A stretch of DNA of 64,000 bases from Fuerstiella marisgermanici. GTDB lineage: Bacteria > Planctomycetota > Planctomycetia > Planctomycetales > Planctomycetaceae. A program made the translations under genes and the position numbers. The notes under the pieces are model-generated. The model was not told the DNA's origin. It made no database searches and was given only the letters and a program-made list of their open reading frames with translations. Where the stretch lies: NCBI RefSeq assembly GCF_001983935.1, contig NZ_CP017641.1, positions 6,605,001-6,669,000 of the forward strand, given 5' to 3'. Below are positions 56,781-64,000 of this stretch, piece by piece; within the stretch, counting starts at the first letter, position 1; every line of letters begins with the position of its first letter.

Positions 56781-57397
56781 TGGAATCAGCGCAAAAAATA
56801 ATCGTGTGTTACTTGTAGAAACGGACAACCCAAATTGCCGCCCGGAAAGACGGCCGTTGGCGGCGACTTCGGATTGTACAGGGTTTCGCCGCAGGACGAA
56901 AATGGGACAAACACCAAAGAAGTTCGAACCCAAAAATCGTCGCAGGTTTATTATGCAGCGCATCGAACAGCAGTTGCAGCGTCGTCAGTTGCTGCTGGCC
57001 GTGGATGACAGTTCGTTCCTGCGTCGTCCCGGAAGGAATAGGAATCTGCGCCTGCTGTAGAACGTCCGGTCCTGAGGGATTCGGCCAATTTGACTGGCTG
57101 CGGGAAGGTCGAGTCGCATACAACCGAAATTTTGCGTCTTCCTGCTGCAGGAATTTCAGCGCCTTTCGCAGCCTTGTGGCCGCGGGGCAGTGTTTTTTAT
57201 TAGCAGAAGGGCTGGTCCCGCGAGCCAGGAGCGTTTCAAATAATTGGTGCACTGCTTTGGTGAGCGAGTGCTTGCAATCGGATGTCTTGTTAAACTTGTG
57301 ATAGAAGTTGTCACCATCACGTAAACTAACGCGGCCTCGGGTAGAGATCGAAAAACAGGCGAACGAAAGTCTTCTGCAACGAAAGGAATCGTCAATC
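56781..57397. other. Long intergenic region upstream of the helicase gene
   Basis: About 617 nt. A 206-codon minus frame is open across it and into the helicase start, but the composition is poor and no motif is seen, so I do not call it. A CTTGTGGCCGCGG piece at about 57173 matches part of the dispersed 31-nt repeat. It must hold the helicase promoter. Confidence 0.4.
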
Positions 57398-60300
57398 ATG
57401 GCATCGAAACGTAACCCGGGCCTCGACAAGTCTTCCGTGGCCGCGATAAAAGCACTGCTTCAGCGGAACGGGGACATCAACCCGTTTCTGGCGGCTGCAT
57501 TCGGTGACGATGCAGATGACTCGGTCGTTAACCTGTGGGACGATGCCCGCAATAATCTCACGCCTGCGGAACTTGTGGAAGAATTGCTTTCCGCAGCCAC
57601 TGCATGCTACAGTTGCCACAAGCCCGCACTCCGGCAAAAAGCGGCTCTCACTACGTCGACAATCAAGTTTGAGGACATCGACCCCGAGGCGTTCATTGAC
57701 GCATGGGTGATTGTCAACGCCGGCAACAAACGGCGTGTGGAATTCGAATTTGATCACGACGAGCGCACGTTCCACTCCGTATGCTCGTGTCACAAGCAGC
57801 ATTGCGTTCACAGCGCTCAGTTGATGATTGAAATCATCCGGCAGTTGAAACAGCCCGGATCGGAACTGTTGACCGCGATCCTTGGCGAAGACCATGCCCA
57901 GGACGAGCAACAGCAGTTGCAGAACCAGACACTTAAAATGCTGCAGCAACTCACGCGCACAAGCCCGGCCGAAACGGTGAGTCTGGACGAACTTCCTGCA
58001 GTGAAGGCGGAACGAGTTGTCTGGAATCTGTCAATCAGCAACGACTACGATCGTGTGGACGTTGAGTTGAAGCCTGTCAAGCAGCAGGAAAAAAAGACTG
58101 GTGGCTGGACCAAGGGGCGCGAAGTCGGTCTGCAGACGTTTTGCGACATGTCGAAAGATCTATGGTCTGCAACGGATCGAGCCATCGATGCTAAGATTGA
58201 GCGGACGTCATGGTATCCCAACTTTCAACTGAAGCTTGAAGACGCGCTTCCGTTGCTCGCCGGAACCGAAAGTTTTCAGCTCAACCGTAAACCTGCGCAC
58301 CTCGAAATTCGATCGTTTGAAGTTGTCGTTTCTGATGCCGAAGAAGGCTGGAAACTAACAACGTCTCCCACGGAACTCGAAAAGCAATGGGGCGGTTCTG
58401 ATGAAATTCGGACGATTCAGACGCAGGGTGGCATCCTTGTCGATGGCGAGTCGGCTGGTCGAGTGGCATGGTTTCCGGCGTCAAACGAGGCCATTGGGCT
58501 GCTTCGGCATTTGCGGACCAATCAAATTATCTTCACCGAAGATCAGCGTGACGAGTTGCTGGCAGAGTTGACGGTTCTGCAGAGTTCGTTCCCGGTTTCA
58601 TTGCCGGAATCACTCGGTGGTGAAGAGATCCCCGAAGTCACCGACCTCTGCCTGCTTCTGCAGATGAAGAAGACGGGGACTCTGGACGCCACCGTTTGTG
58701 TACGAAATTCACAGAAGACGCTGATGCTGCCCGGTGAAGGCCTCATCCGCCGCCACGACAAGCACGACGGCAACCCCGTCCAATTAGTCCGAGACGCTCA
58801 GGCCGAACGAGACCAGGCGGCTCAGATCGCAAAGCAACTCAACCTTTACTCCTTCCAGCCGACTCGTGAATGGACCTGGCAGATCGACGATCCGGAAGAC
58901 GTGGTCAGCCTGCTGTCGGCGTCCAGCGAACTCGTCAACGACAAGTGCCTTACCGTCATCTGGCACAAAGCGTCCGCTCAACAGTTCAACATCATTGGCA
59001 GTCTCACCACCGCCAACGTGAGTGTGAGGGTTTCCAAACAGCGAGACTGGTTCGGGGTGAATGGCACGTGCAAAATCGGCGATCAGGAAATTCCACTGCA
59101 GGATTTGCTGCACGGTCTGCGAGCCCCTTCGATGCTGTCCGGTTTTGTCGAAGTCGAACCTGGTAAGTGGGCGGCCATCGCTGACGAACTGAAAGCCACG
59201 CTGCAACGACTGGCCGATGTCACCAACAACAGTCGCGGCAAACTGCAGATGGATTCGTCCGCCGCGATGGCGATGTCAGCGATCGAAGAACAGGCGCTGA
59301 ACATTGAAGCCGACAAGGCGTGGCAGAAGTGCATGAAGAAGGTGCGGTCGATCGAAACGATCAACCCCGATCCACCGGCTTCCCTCGACTGCGATCTGCG
59401 CGACTATCAACTGGCCGGTTTTCGCTGGATGTGTCGTCTTGCCGAATGGGGCGTCGGAGGAATTCTGGCCGACGACATGGGACTCGGTAAAACCGTGCAG
59501 GCCCTGGCAGTTCTGCTGCAACGCATCGAAAGCGGACCGGCTCTGGTCATTGCTCCGACATCGCTGGGCTTCAACTGGGAACAGGAATGTCGACGCTTCG
59601 CACCGTCGCTGACGCCGCGTCTGCTGCGAGATGCAAACCGCACAGAACTGATTGAATCCGTCAGCGAAGGCGACGTCATCATCTGCAGCTACGGCCTGGC
59701 TTTGCGTGAAACCGAACTGCTGCAAACCGTCAACTGGGGCACACTGGTCCTTGATGAAGCTCAGAACATCAAGAACAGCAACGCCAAAACGGCAAAAGAA
59801 ATTCGCAAGCTCAAAGCCGACTGGAAAGTGGCGCTCACTGGCACGCCGATGGAAAACCATCTGGGCGAACTGTGGAGTATCTTCCGAGCCGTCTCGCCGG
59901 GAATTCTTGGTCCGTGGGAACAGTTCCGCAAAAAGTTTGCGGCTCCGATTGAAAAGGACAACGACAACGAACGTCGCCAGGCATTGTCCCGCGTGATTTC
60001 GCCATTCATTCTTCGGCGAGCCAAGTCGGAAGTGCTTCAGGATCTGCCGGAACGTTCCGAAACGAACCTCATGATCGAACTCACGCCGCAGGAACGCCAG
60101 CGTTACGATCAGGTGAGACTCGCCGCCATCGGAGAGCTCGACGACCTGGGTGTCGGCGGTGATCTGGCCAGCGACCAGCGTTTTAAAGTTCTGCAACTGC
60201 TGACTCGGCTGCGTCAACTGTCCTGTCACGTCAAGCTGGTTGACGAAAACTGGGACGCCGGTTCGTCCAAGCTGAAGATGCTGATGCAGCAGCTGGAAGA

Positions 60301-60787
60301 ACTGAAATCCGAAGGCAGTCGGCCGCTCATCTTCAGTCAGTTCACATCACATCTGGCACTCATCAAAGAAGCGTGCGACACTCACGGAATCAGCTATCAG
60401 TATCTCGACGGCCAAACGACACCAAAGGCGCGGCAGCAGCGAGTCGAAGCGTTTCAAAACGGTGAGGGCGATGCGTTTCTGATTTCGCTGAAGGCGGGCG
60501 GCACGGGATTGAACCTCACGGCGGCCGACTACGTGATTCACATGGATCCGTGGTGGAATCCGGCCGTTGAAGACCAGGCCACCGACCGAGCTCACCGGAT
60601 CGGCCAGACGAACCGCGTGATGGTCTACCGCATCATCGCCAGGGACACGATCGAAGAACAGATCCTCAGCCTCCACGAAGAAAAACGCGACCTCGTGGAA
60701 GGCGTGCTCAGCGGTTCGGAAGCAAGTGCGAAGCTCAGCACGGAAGAACTTGCCGCTCTGATCCGCAATCAGGGTGCTCCTGTGTGA
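57398..60787 (+). CDS. SNF2-type helicase with SWIM zinc finger
   Basis: 1129 residues from the ATG at 57398, preceded by AAAGGA. N-terminal SWIM zinc-finger motif C-S-C-H-K-Q-H-C-V-H (Cys129, Cys131, Cys136, His138). The helicase half has Walker A D-D-M-G-L-G-K-T-V-Q, the D-E-A-Q box (L-D-E-A-Q-N-I-K), T-G-T-P-M-E-N, and C-terminal helicase motifs (F-L-I-S-L-K-A-G-G-T-G-L-N-L-T, D-R-A-H-R-I-G-Q). This is the bacterial HepA/SNF2 group, which remodels protein-DNA complexes using ATP. Stand-alone gene. Confidence 0.95.
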   Translation: MASKRNPGLDKSSVAAIKALLQRNGDINPFLAAAFGDDADDSVVNLWDDARNNLTPAELVEELLSAATACYSCHKPALRQKAALTTSTIKFEDIDPEAFIDAWVIVNAGNKRRVEFEFDHDERTFHSVCSCHKQHCVHSAQLMIEIIRQLKQPGSELLTAILGEDHAQDEQQQLQNQTLKMLQQLTRTSPAETVSLDELPAVKAERVVWNLSISNDYDRVDVELKPVKQQEKKTGGWTKGREVGLQTFCDMSKDLWSATDRAIDAKIERTSWYPNFQLKLEDALPLLAGTESFQLNRKPAHLEIRSFEVVVSDAEEGWKLTTSPTELEKQWGGSDEIRTIQTQGGILVDGESAGRVAWFPASNEAIGLLRHLRTNQIIFTEDQRDELLAELTVLQSSFPVSLPESLGGEEIPEVTDLCLLLQMKKTGTLDATVCVRNSQKTLMLPGEGLIRRHDKHDGNPVQLVRDAQAERDQAAQIAKQLNLYSFQPTREWTWQIDDPEDVVSLLSASSELVNDKCLTVIWHKASAQQFNIIGSLTTANVSVRVSKQRDWFGVNGTCKIGDQEIPLQDLLHGLRAPSMLSGFVEVEPGKWAAIADELKATLQRLADVTNNSRGKLQMDSSAAMAMSAIEEQALNIEADKAWQKCMKKVRSIETINPDPPASLDCDLRDYQLAGFRWMCRLAEWGVGGILADDMGLGKTVQALAVLLQRIESGPALVIAPTSLGFNWEQECRRFAPSLTPRLLRDANRTELIESVSEGDVIICSYGLALRETELLQTVNWGTLVLDEAQNIKNSNAKTAKEIRKLKADWKVALTGTPMENHLGELWSIFRAVSPGILGPWEQFRKKFAAPIEKDNDNERRQALSRVISPFILRRAKSEVLQDLPERSETNLMIELTPQERQRYDQVRLAAIGELDDLGVGGDLASDQRFKVLQLLTRLRQLSCHVKLVDENWDAGSSKLKMLMQQLEELKSEGSRPLIFSQFTSHLALIKEACDTHGISYQYLDGQTTPKARQQRVEAFQNGEGDAFLISLKAGGTGLNLTAADYVIHMDPWWNPAVEDQATDRAHRIGQTNRVMVYRIIARDTIEEQILSLHEEKRDLVEGVLSGSEASAKLSTEELAALIRNQGAPV

Positions 60788-60973
60788 TGCGACTTCGTGC
60801 AAACGCAGGCCCTGTCAACCGCACCGCCACCGACGTGAATTCGGAGGCGGGTGGTTGTTGGCGATTAACTCCGCCGTGAGCTGCCAATTGACAACTCACG
60901 CCAATCGTTTGCATGTCTGCCGGACTGCTGGAACAATCTGAGTGTTGTCGTCCGCTTCACTTTGGTCGTCGTC

Positions 60974-61246
60974 ATGAAAACCCGGCTTCTGATCCCTGCT
61001 GTCCTGCGAAAGTATTCGAACGACGAGTTGGAAATCAGCTTTGACGGAGACACGGTTGGTGAACTGTTGAGGCAACTCAAACAAGTCAATCCGGCTGTGT
61101 ATGGTTGCATCTGTGACGAAACCGGGCGGATGCGGAAGCACATCAATTTGTTTCTCGACAATAAAATTCTTCGCCGCGACGACTTTGACAGGAAGCTGGA
61201 ACCCGGCGTCGTTGTTTCCGTTTTTCAGGCTGTTTCGGGAGGTTGA
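60974..61246 (+). CDS. MoaD/ThiS-like ubiquitin-fold protein
   Basis: 90 residues from the ATG at 60974 (M-K-T-R-L-L-I-P-A-V-L-R). It ends with V-F-Q-A-V-S-G-G, the Gly-Gly tail of sulfur carriers and ubiquitin-like proteins. The middle (D-E-T-G-R-M-R-K-H-I-N-L-F-L-D-N) is longer than in MoaD and resembles ThiS/MoaD-type proteins paired with propellers. The next gene begins 2 nt after its stop, so they are co-translated. This is the second MoaD-like gene here; the first is at 20607-20852. Confidence 0.85.
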   Translation: MKTRLLIPAVLRKYSNDELEISFDGDTVGELLRQLKQVNPAVYGCICDETGRMRKHINLFLDNKILRRDDFDRKLEPGVVVSVFQAVSGG

Positions 61247-61248
61247 AG

Positions 61249-62364
61249 ATGGCGGATCGAGTGGTGTTGGTGATTGGAACGAAGAAGGGTGTGTTCGTGG
61301 CCGAATCGTCCAGCGGACGCGGGCGATTCGAACTTCGTGGCCCATTTGGCGAAGGCGTCGGCGTTTATACGACGATGATTGATGCTCGCGGCAAAACACC
61401 ACGCGTGTACGCATCCAGTTGTAACCCGTTCTTCGGCATGAAGCTGTTGTGTTCGACCGACGTCGGTAAGAAGTTTCGAGAAACAAAGTCGGCACCGACC
61501 TTCGCCGAACAGGACGGGCGAGCCCTGGCAAACATCTGGTCTCTGGAGCCCGGCGAAAGTAAGAAGGAGTTGTGGTGTGGAGTCGAACCGGCTGCGCTGT
61601 TTCACAGCACCGATAACGGCAACTCGTGGGAAATGGTGAATGGCATCAGTAACCACAGGCACGCAAGTGAATGGCAGCCAGGCAACGGTGGTCTGTGCCT
61701 GCACACCATCGTTCGCGAAAATGGACGAATGCACCTTGGGATTTCGACGGGTGGTCACTACGTCAGTGATGATCAGGGCGAATCGTTTGAAGCGGCGAAC
61801 GATGGCGTCGGAGTCGGGTTTGCTCCGGACCCGTTTCCGGAATTCGGTCAGTGCGTCCACAAAATTGCAGCAACGCCTCAGGTGCCCGGCCGCATGTACA
61901 TGCAGAACCACGGCGGCTGGGCCGACTGGCACGGCCCGGGCGGATCCCGACCGAATATCGGTGTGCTGCGAAGTGACGACCATGGTCAGACGTGGCATTC
62001 GATTGCTCAGGGTTTGCCTTCTGACTTCGGGTTTCCGATTGTTGTTCACCCGGAAGACCCGGACATGGTTTACGTCATGCCGCTGGAACCGATGACTCGG
62101 ACGTGTCCCGGTGGAACGCCCGCTGTGTGGCGCAGCCGCAACGGAGGAAAGTCATGGCGAAGACTTTCCAAAGGGCTGCCAAAACGTCACAGCTACTACA
62201 CCGTACTGCGAGACGCAATGACGATCGATACGCTGAAATCACCCGCTCTGTATTTCGGCACAACAACGGGCCAGCTATGGCTCGGTCGAGAAAGCGGCGA
62301 CGAATGGAAGTGCGTTTTCGATTCACTGCCTCCGATTTACAGCGTGAAGGTCGCCGTGATCTAA
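61249..62364 (+). CDS. BNR/sialidase-like beta-propeller protein, no signal peptide
   Basis: 371 residues from the ATG at 61249, preceded by GGAGG seven nt away; the sequence starts [18 protein letters not shown] with no export signal, so it is cytoplasmic. Asp-box-like motifs include [19 protein letters not shown] and [18 protein letters not shown]. The pair MoaD/ThiS-like protein plus such a propeller recurs in other bacteria from memory, suggesting the propeller may be modified by or hold the sulfur carrier; this is inference. Confidence 0.85.
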   Translation: MADRVVLVIGTKKGVFVAESSSGRGRFELRGPFGEGVGVYTTMIDARGKTPRVYASSCNPFFGMKLLCSTDVGKKFRETKSAPTFAEQDGRALANIWSLEPGESKKELWCGVEPAALFHSTDNGNSWEMVNGISNHRHASEWQPGNGGLCLHTIVRENGRMHLGISTGGHYVSDDQGESFEAANDGVGVGFAPDPFPEFGQCVHKIAATPQVPGRMYMQNHGGWADWHGPGGSRPNIGVLRSDDHGQTWHSIAQGLPSDFGFPIVVHPEDPDMVYVMPLEPMTRTCPGGTPAVWRSRNGGKSWRRLSKGLPKRHSYYTVLRDAMTIDTLKSPALYFGTTTGQLWLGRESGDEWKCVFDSLPPIYSVKVAVI

Positions 62365-62401
62365 AGATCGGCTGTGGCCGCAGGACAAAAGAAATCTATC
62401 A

Positions 62402-63094
62402 ATGAAGACCACGTTCACCGGCTTTCCTGCCGCCACGATGAAGTTCCTGAAACAACTTCAGAAGAACAACAACCGTGACTGGTTCGCGGAAAACAAACCT
62501 CGCTACGAGTCCGACGTGCTGGAACCGTCGCTGGCGTTTATCGAAGCGATGCAGAAGCCAATGGCGAAGTTGACGGAATGTTTCGACGTCGTGCCGAAAC
62601 GCGTTGGCGGTTCTCTAATGCGAATCTACCGCGACACTCGGTTTGCAAAGGACAAGACTCCGTACAAGACCAACGTCGGTATCCACTTCCGCCACATGGC
62701 AGGCAAAGACGTGCACGCACCGGGCTTCTACATTCACATTGAACCGGGCGATGTATTCTTGGGTGTCGGCATCTGGCACCCGGATTCCACGTCGTTGGCG
62801 GCCATTCGAGAACGCATTGCCGACGATCCGGCCCGCTGGAAGAAAGTCCGCGACGGCAAAGCGTTTCGTACCACATTCAAACTCGCCGGAGATTCCTTAA
62901 AACGTCCGCCGCGCGGTTACGACGTCAACCACGAGATGATCGACGACCTGAAACGCAAAGACTTCATCGGTGTCGCAAAGTTGGCCGCCAAAGAGATCGA
63001 ACATCCTGATTTCGTAAAGGACACAGCGAAATCCTTCAAAGCCGCAATGCCCTTCATGCGGTTTCTGGGCAACGCCATGCACCTGCCGACGTAG
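62402..63094 (+). CDS. DUF2461-family protein
   Basis: 230 residues. Signature N-terminus F[22 protein letters not shown], followed by [23 protein letters not shown], which is the conserved core of DUF2461 (TIGR02453). A later G-F-Y-I-H-I-E-P-G matches too. The function is not known. Start ATG at 62402, 37 nt after the propeller gene, so it may be in the same transcript. No signal peptide. Confidence 0.92.
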   Translation: MKTTFTGFPAATMKFLKQLQKNNNRDWFAENKPRYESDVLEPSLAFIEAMQKPMAKLTECFDVVPKRVGGSLMRIYRDTRFAKDKTPYKTNVGIHFRHMAGKDVHAPGFYIHIEPGDVFLGVGIWHPDSTSLAAIRERIADDPARWKKVRDGKAFRTTFKLAGDSLKRPPRGYDVNHEMIDDLKRKDFIGVAKLAAKEIEHPDFVKDTAKSFKAAMPFMRFLGNAMHLPT

Positions 63095-63145
63095 TGGTCT
63101 CGTCAGGCTGAGTTTGCTTCGGCAGATTGCATACTGGAGGTAGCC

Positions 63146-63325
63146 TTAACGTGATGAGACCAAAGCCAGTTTTTCGAATTCGCCACCGACAACCTTCGTC
63201 GGAGAAATCTGGAGCCAGTCTTCCAGCAAGGTCGAATAGACTTGACGGAAGTCGAACTGCATCTTGATGTCTCCGTCTTCGAGATCCGTCATGTCCGGAG
63301 GTGTTCCGACCAGTCCTGCGTTAGC
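63146..63325 (-). pseudogene. 3' remnant of a DUF1501 gene
   Basis: About 60 residues on the minus strand (A-G-L-V-G-T-P-P-D-M-T-D-L through D-F-R-Q-V-Y-S-T-L-L-E-D-W, stop at 63146) resemble the C-terminal end of DUF1501 proteins, G-x-L-D-x-G-D-(I/L)-K... D-F-R-x-V-Y. Upstream the match stops at about 63320-63330, where unrelated sequence begins next to the IS-like transposase. The rest of the gene is missing from this side, so it was probably cut by insertion of the IS. Confidence 0.65.
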
Positions 63326-63329
63326 CCAA

Positions 63330-64000
63330 CTTCCCCAGCAGCGGCACAAAATGTGGTTGCAGAGAATTTATTTGGCGTGTTTTTGTTATCGATTTTCCGA
63401 AAGTCCAGCGTTTGAAATCTGAAACACGATGTAGTGACGACCTCTGATCTGGCCGGTCAGAGATCGATCGGTAGCATTTGCGATCATGTTCATTCGCCAA
63501 TGCCATCGAATCAAAAACGGTCGTCGCCACGCCTACTGGGCGCTGGTCGAATCGTATCGCTCGGCCAGTGGGCCGCGGCAGCGGGTGGTCGCGTGGCTGG
63601 GGAAGCTTGACGAAGCCGGTCGACTGGGCGTCCATCAGGCGGCGGAAGTTTTGGCCGGTAGCGATGAGGTTGCACCCGGTGTCACCGCTGATCAGTCACA
63701 ACCGCTCAGTCGACAGATGCGATTCGAGTTCGATGATGATGCGTCTGCCGTGACTCCGCGATGGGTCGAAGTCAACGCCGCCGGAGTTCGTGTGGAAAAC
63801 CTGCGACAGTTCGGCGGGCCGTGGATGGCTCTGCACCTGATTCGCACGCTGCAACTGGATACGTTCCTGAGCAACGCGATCCCTGAAGGTCGTGAACTGG
63901 TCGGCTGGGATGTGAGTTCGCTGATTCTGATCATTGCGCGGCTGCTCGAACCTGCCAGCGAACTCTTCACCGCCGAACAATGGTATCCGAAAACGGCACT
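63330..64000 (+). mobile_element. Partial IS1634-like insertion sequence
   Basis: The transposase gene at 63486 and its 5' leader are included; the element continues beyond the window, so the right terminal inverted repeat cannot be seen. The left boundary is not fixed; it is placed near the breakpoint of the truncated DUF1501 gene. Confidence 0.55.
63486..64000 (+). CDS. IS1634-like transposase (partial, C-terminus outside window)
   Basis: 171 codons are open from the ATG at 63486 to the window edge. The start (M-F-I-R-Q-C-H-R-I-K-N-G-R-R-H-A-Y-W-A-L-V-E-S-Y) is the typical N-terminus of IS1634/IS4-type transposases, and R-Q-R-V-V-A-W-L-G-K-L-D-E-A follows. The DDE catalytic residues lie further on and are not in view. 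The frame is intact so far. It interrupts or abuts the DUF1501 remnant. Confidence 0.8.
   Translation, partial: MFIRQCHRIKNGRRHAYWALVESYRSASGPRQRVVAWLGKLDEAGRLGVHQAAEVLAGSDEVAPGVTADQSQPLSRQMRFEFDDDASAVTPRWVEVNAAGVRVENLRQFGGPWMALHLIRTLQLDTFLSNAIPEGRELVGWDVSSLILIIARLLEPASELFTAEQWYPKTA

Noticed and set aside
56809-57429. 206-codon minus-strand frame upstream of the SWIM-SNF2 gene
   Set aside because: It overlaps the helicase start, lacks a ribosome site and recognisable motifs, and its composition is unlike the neighbours; probably chance in a GC-rich region, though not excluded.

Overview
The window looks like a chromosomal segment of a planctomycete (phylum Planctomycetota). The evidence is a Planctomycete cytochrome protein with DUF1549/DUF1553-type domains (35851-38196) beside a Tat-exported DUF1501 protein (38394-39881), a PVC-type membrane dehydrogenase with an SGNH-like front end (1-1848), several secreted FG-GAP/VCBS and PQQ-type beta-propellers, an ECF sigma factor next to a large Ser/Thr kinase, and moderately high GC. 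I cannot fix the genus; this is inferred from gene content. I saw no rRNA, tRNA or CRISPR array.

Layout. 1-10756 is mostly minus strand: the partial dehydrogenase, an NAD-dependent epimerase-like gene paired with a pentapeptide-repeat membrane protein, a divergent SGNH hydrolase/TPR gene (plus), glgC, a THUMP-like methyltransferase, and a sodium:solute symporter with a small DUF3311 partner. 10899-14775 (minus) holds larC with a His-rich tail, then a PQQ propeller and an FG-GAP protein. 14874-20610 (plus) has a sugar isomerase-like TIM barrel, an HtrA-like protease, and the ECF sigma/kinase pair. 20607-25950 (minus) is a tight five-gene run: folE, a membrane protein, a zinc-ribbon membrane protein, a fused FAD/Fe-S oxidoreductase and a MoaD-like protein. 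26283-30607 (minus) carries a Ycf46-type AAA ATPase and topA. 30912-35599 has a PpiD-like membrane protein, mnmA and a small unknown gene.

35684-39881 is the DUF1549/1553 plus DUF1501 pair, preceded by a previously unlisted 56-codon ORF coupled by an ATGA overlap. 40119-43116 (minus) is FG-GAP, duplicated NIPSNAP and PepSY genes. 43380-48719 (plus) is a radical SAM/B12 protein, a BaiN-like flavoprotein, a REP-associated transposase (RAYT) between two 99-bp direct repeats, and a sialidase-like protein. 49195-52638 is pyruvate carboxylase. 52702-54380 is a compact three-gene cassette (TIGR04255 protein plus two uncharacterised proteins) of visibly lower GC, the best candidate here for an undescribed system. 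54517-56780 has a membrane protein, an orphan Xre/ParS-type antitoxin and a PQQ propeller. 57398-60787 is a SWIM-SNF2 helicase, 60974-62364 a MoaD/ThiS-like plus BNR propeller pair, and 62402-63094 a DUF2461 protein. The right end is a 3' remnant of a DUF1501 gene next to an IS1634-like transposase that runs off the window.

Short palindromic and inverted repeats sit in many intergenic gaps, including a 31-nt element present in perfect copies about 39 kb apart.
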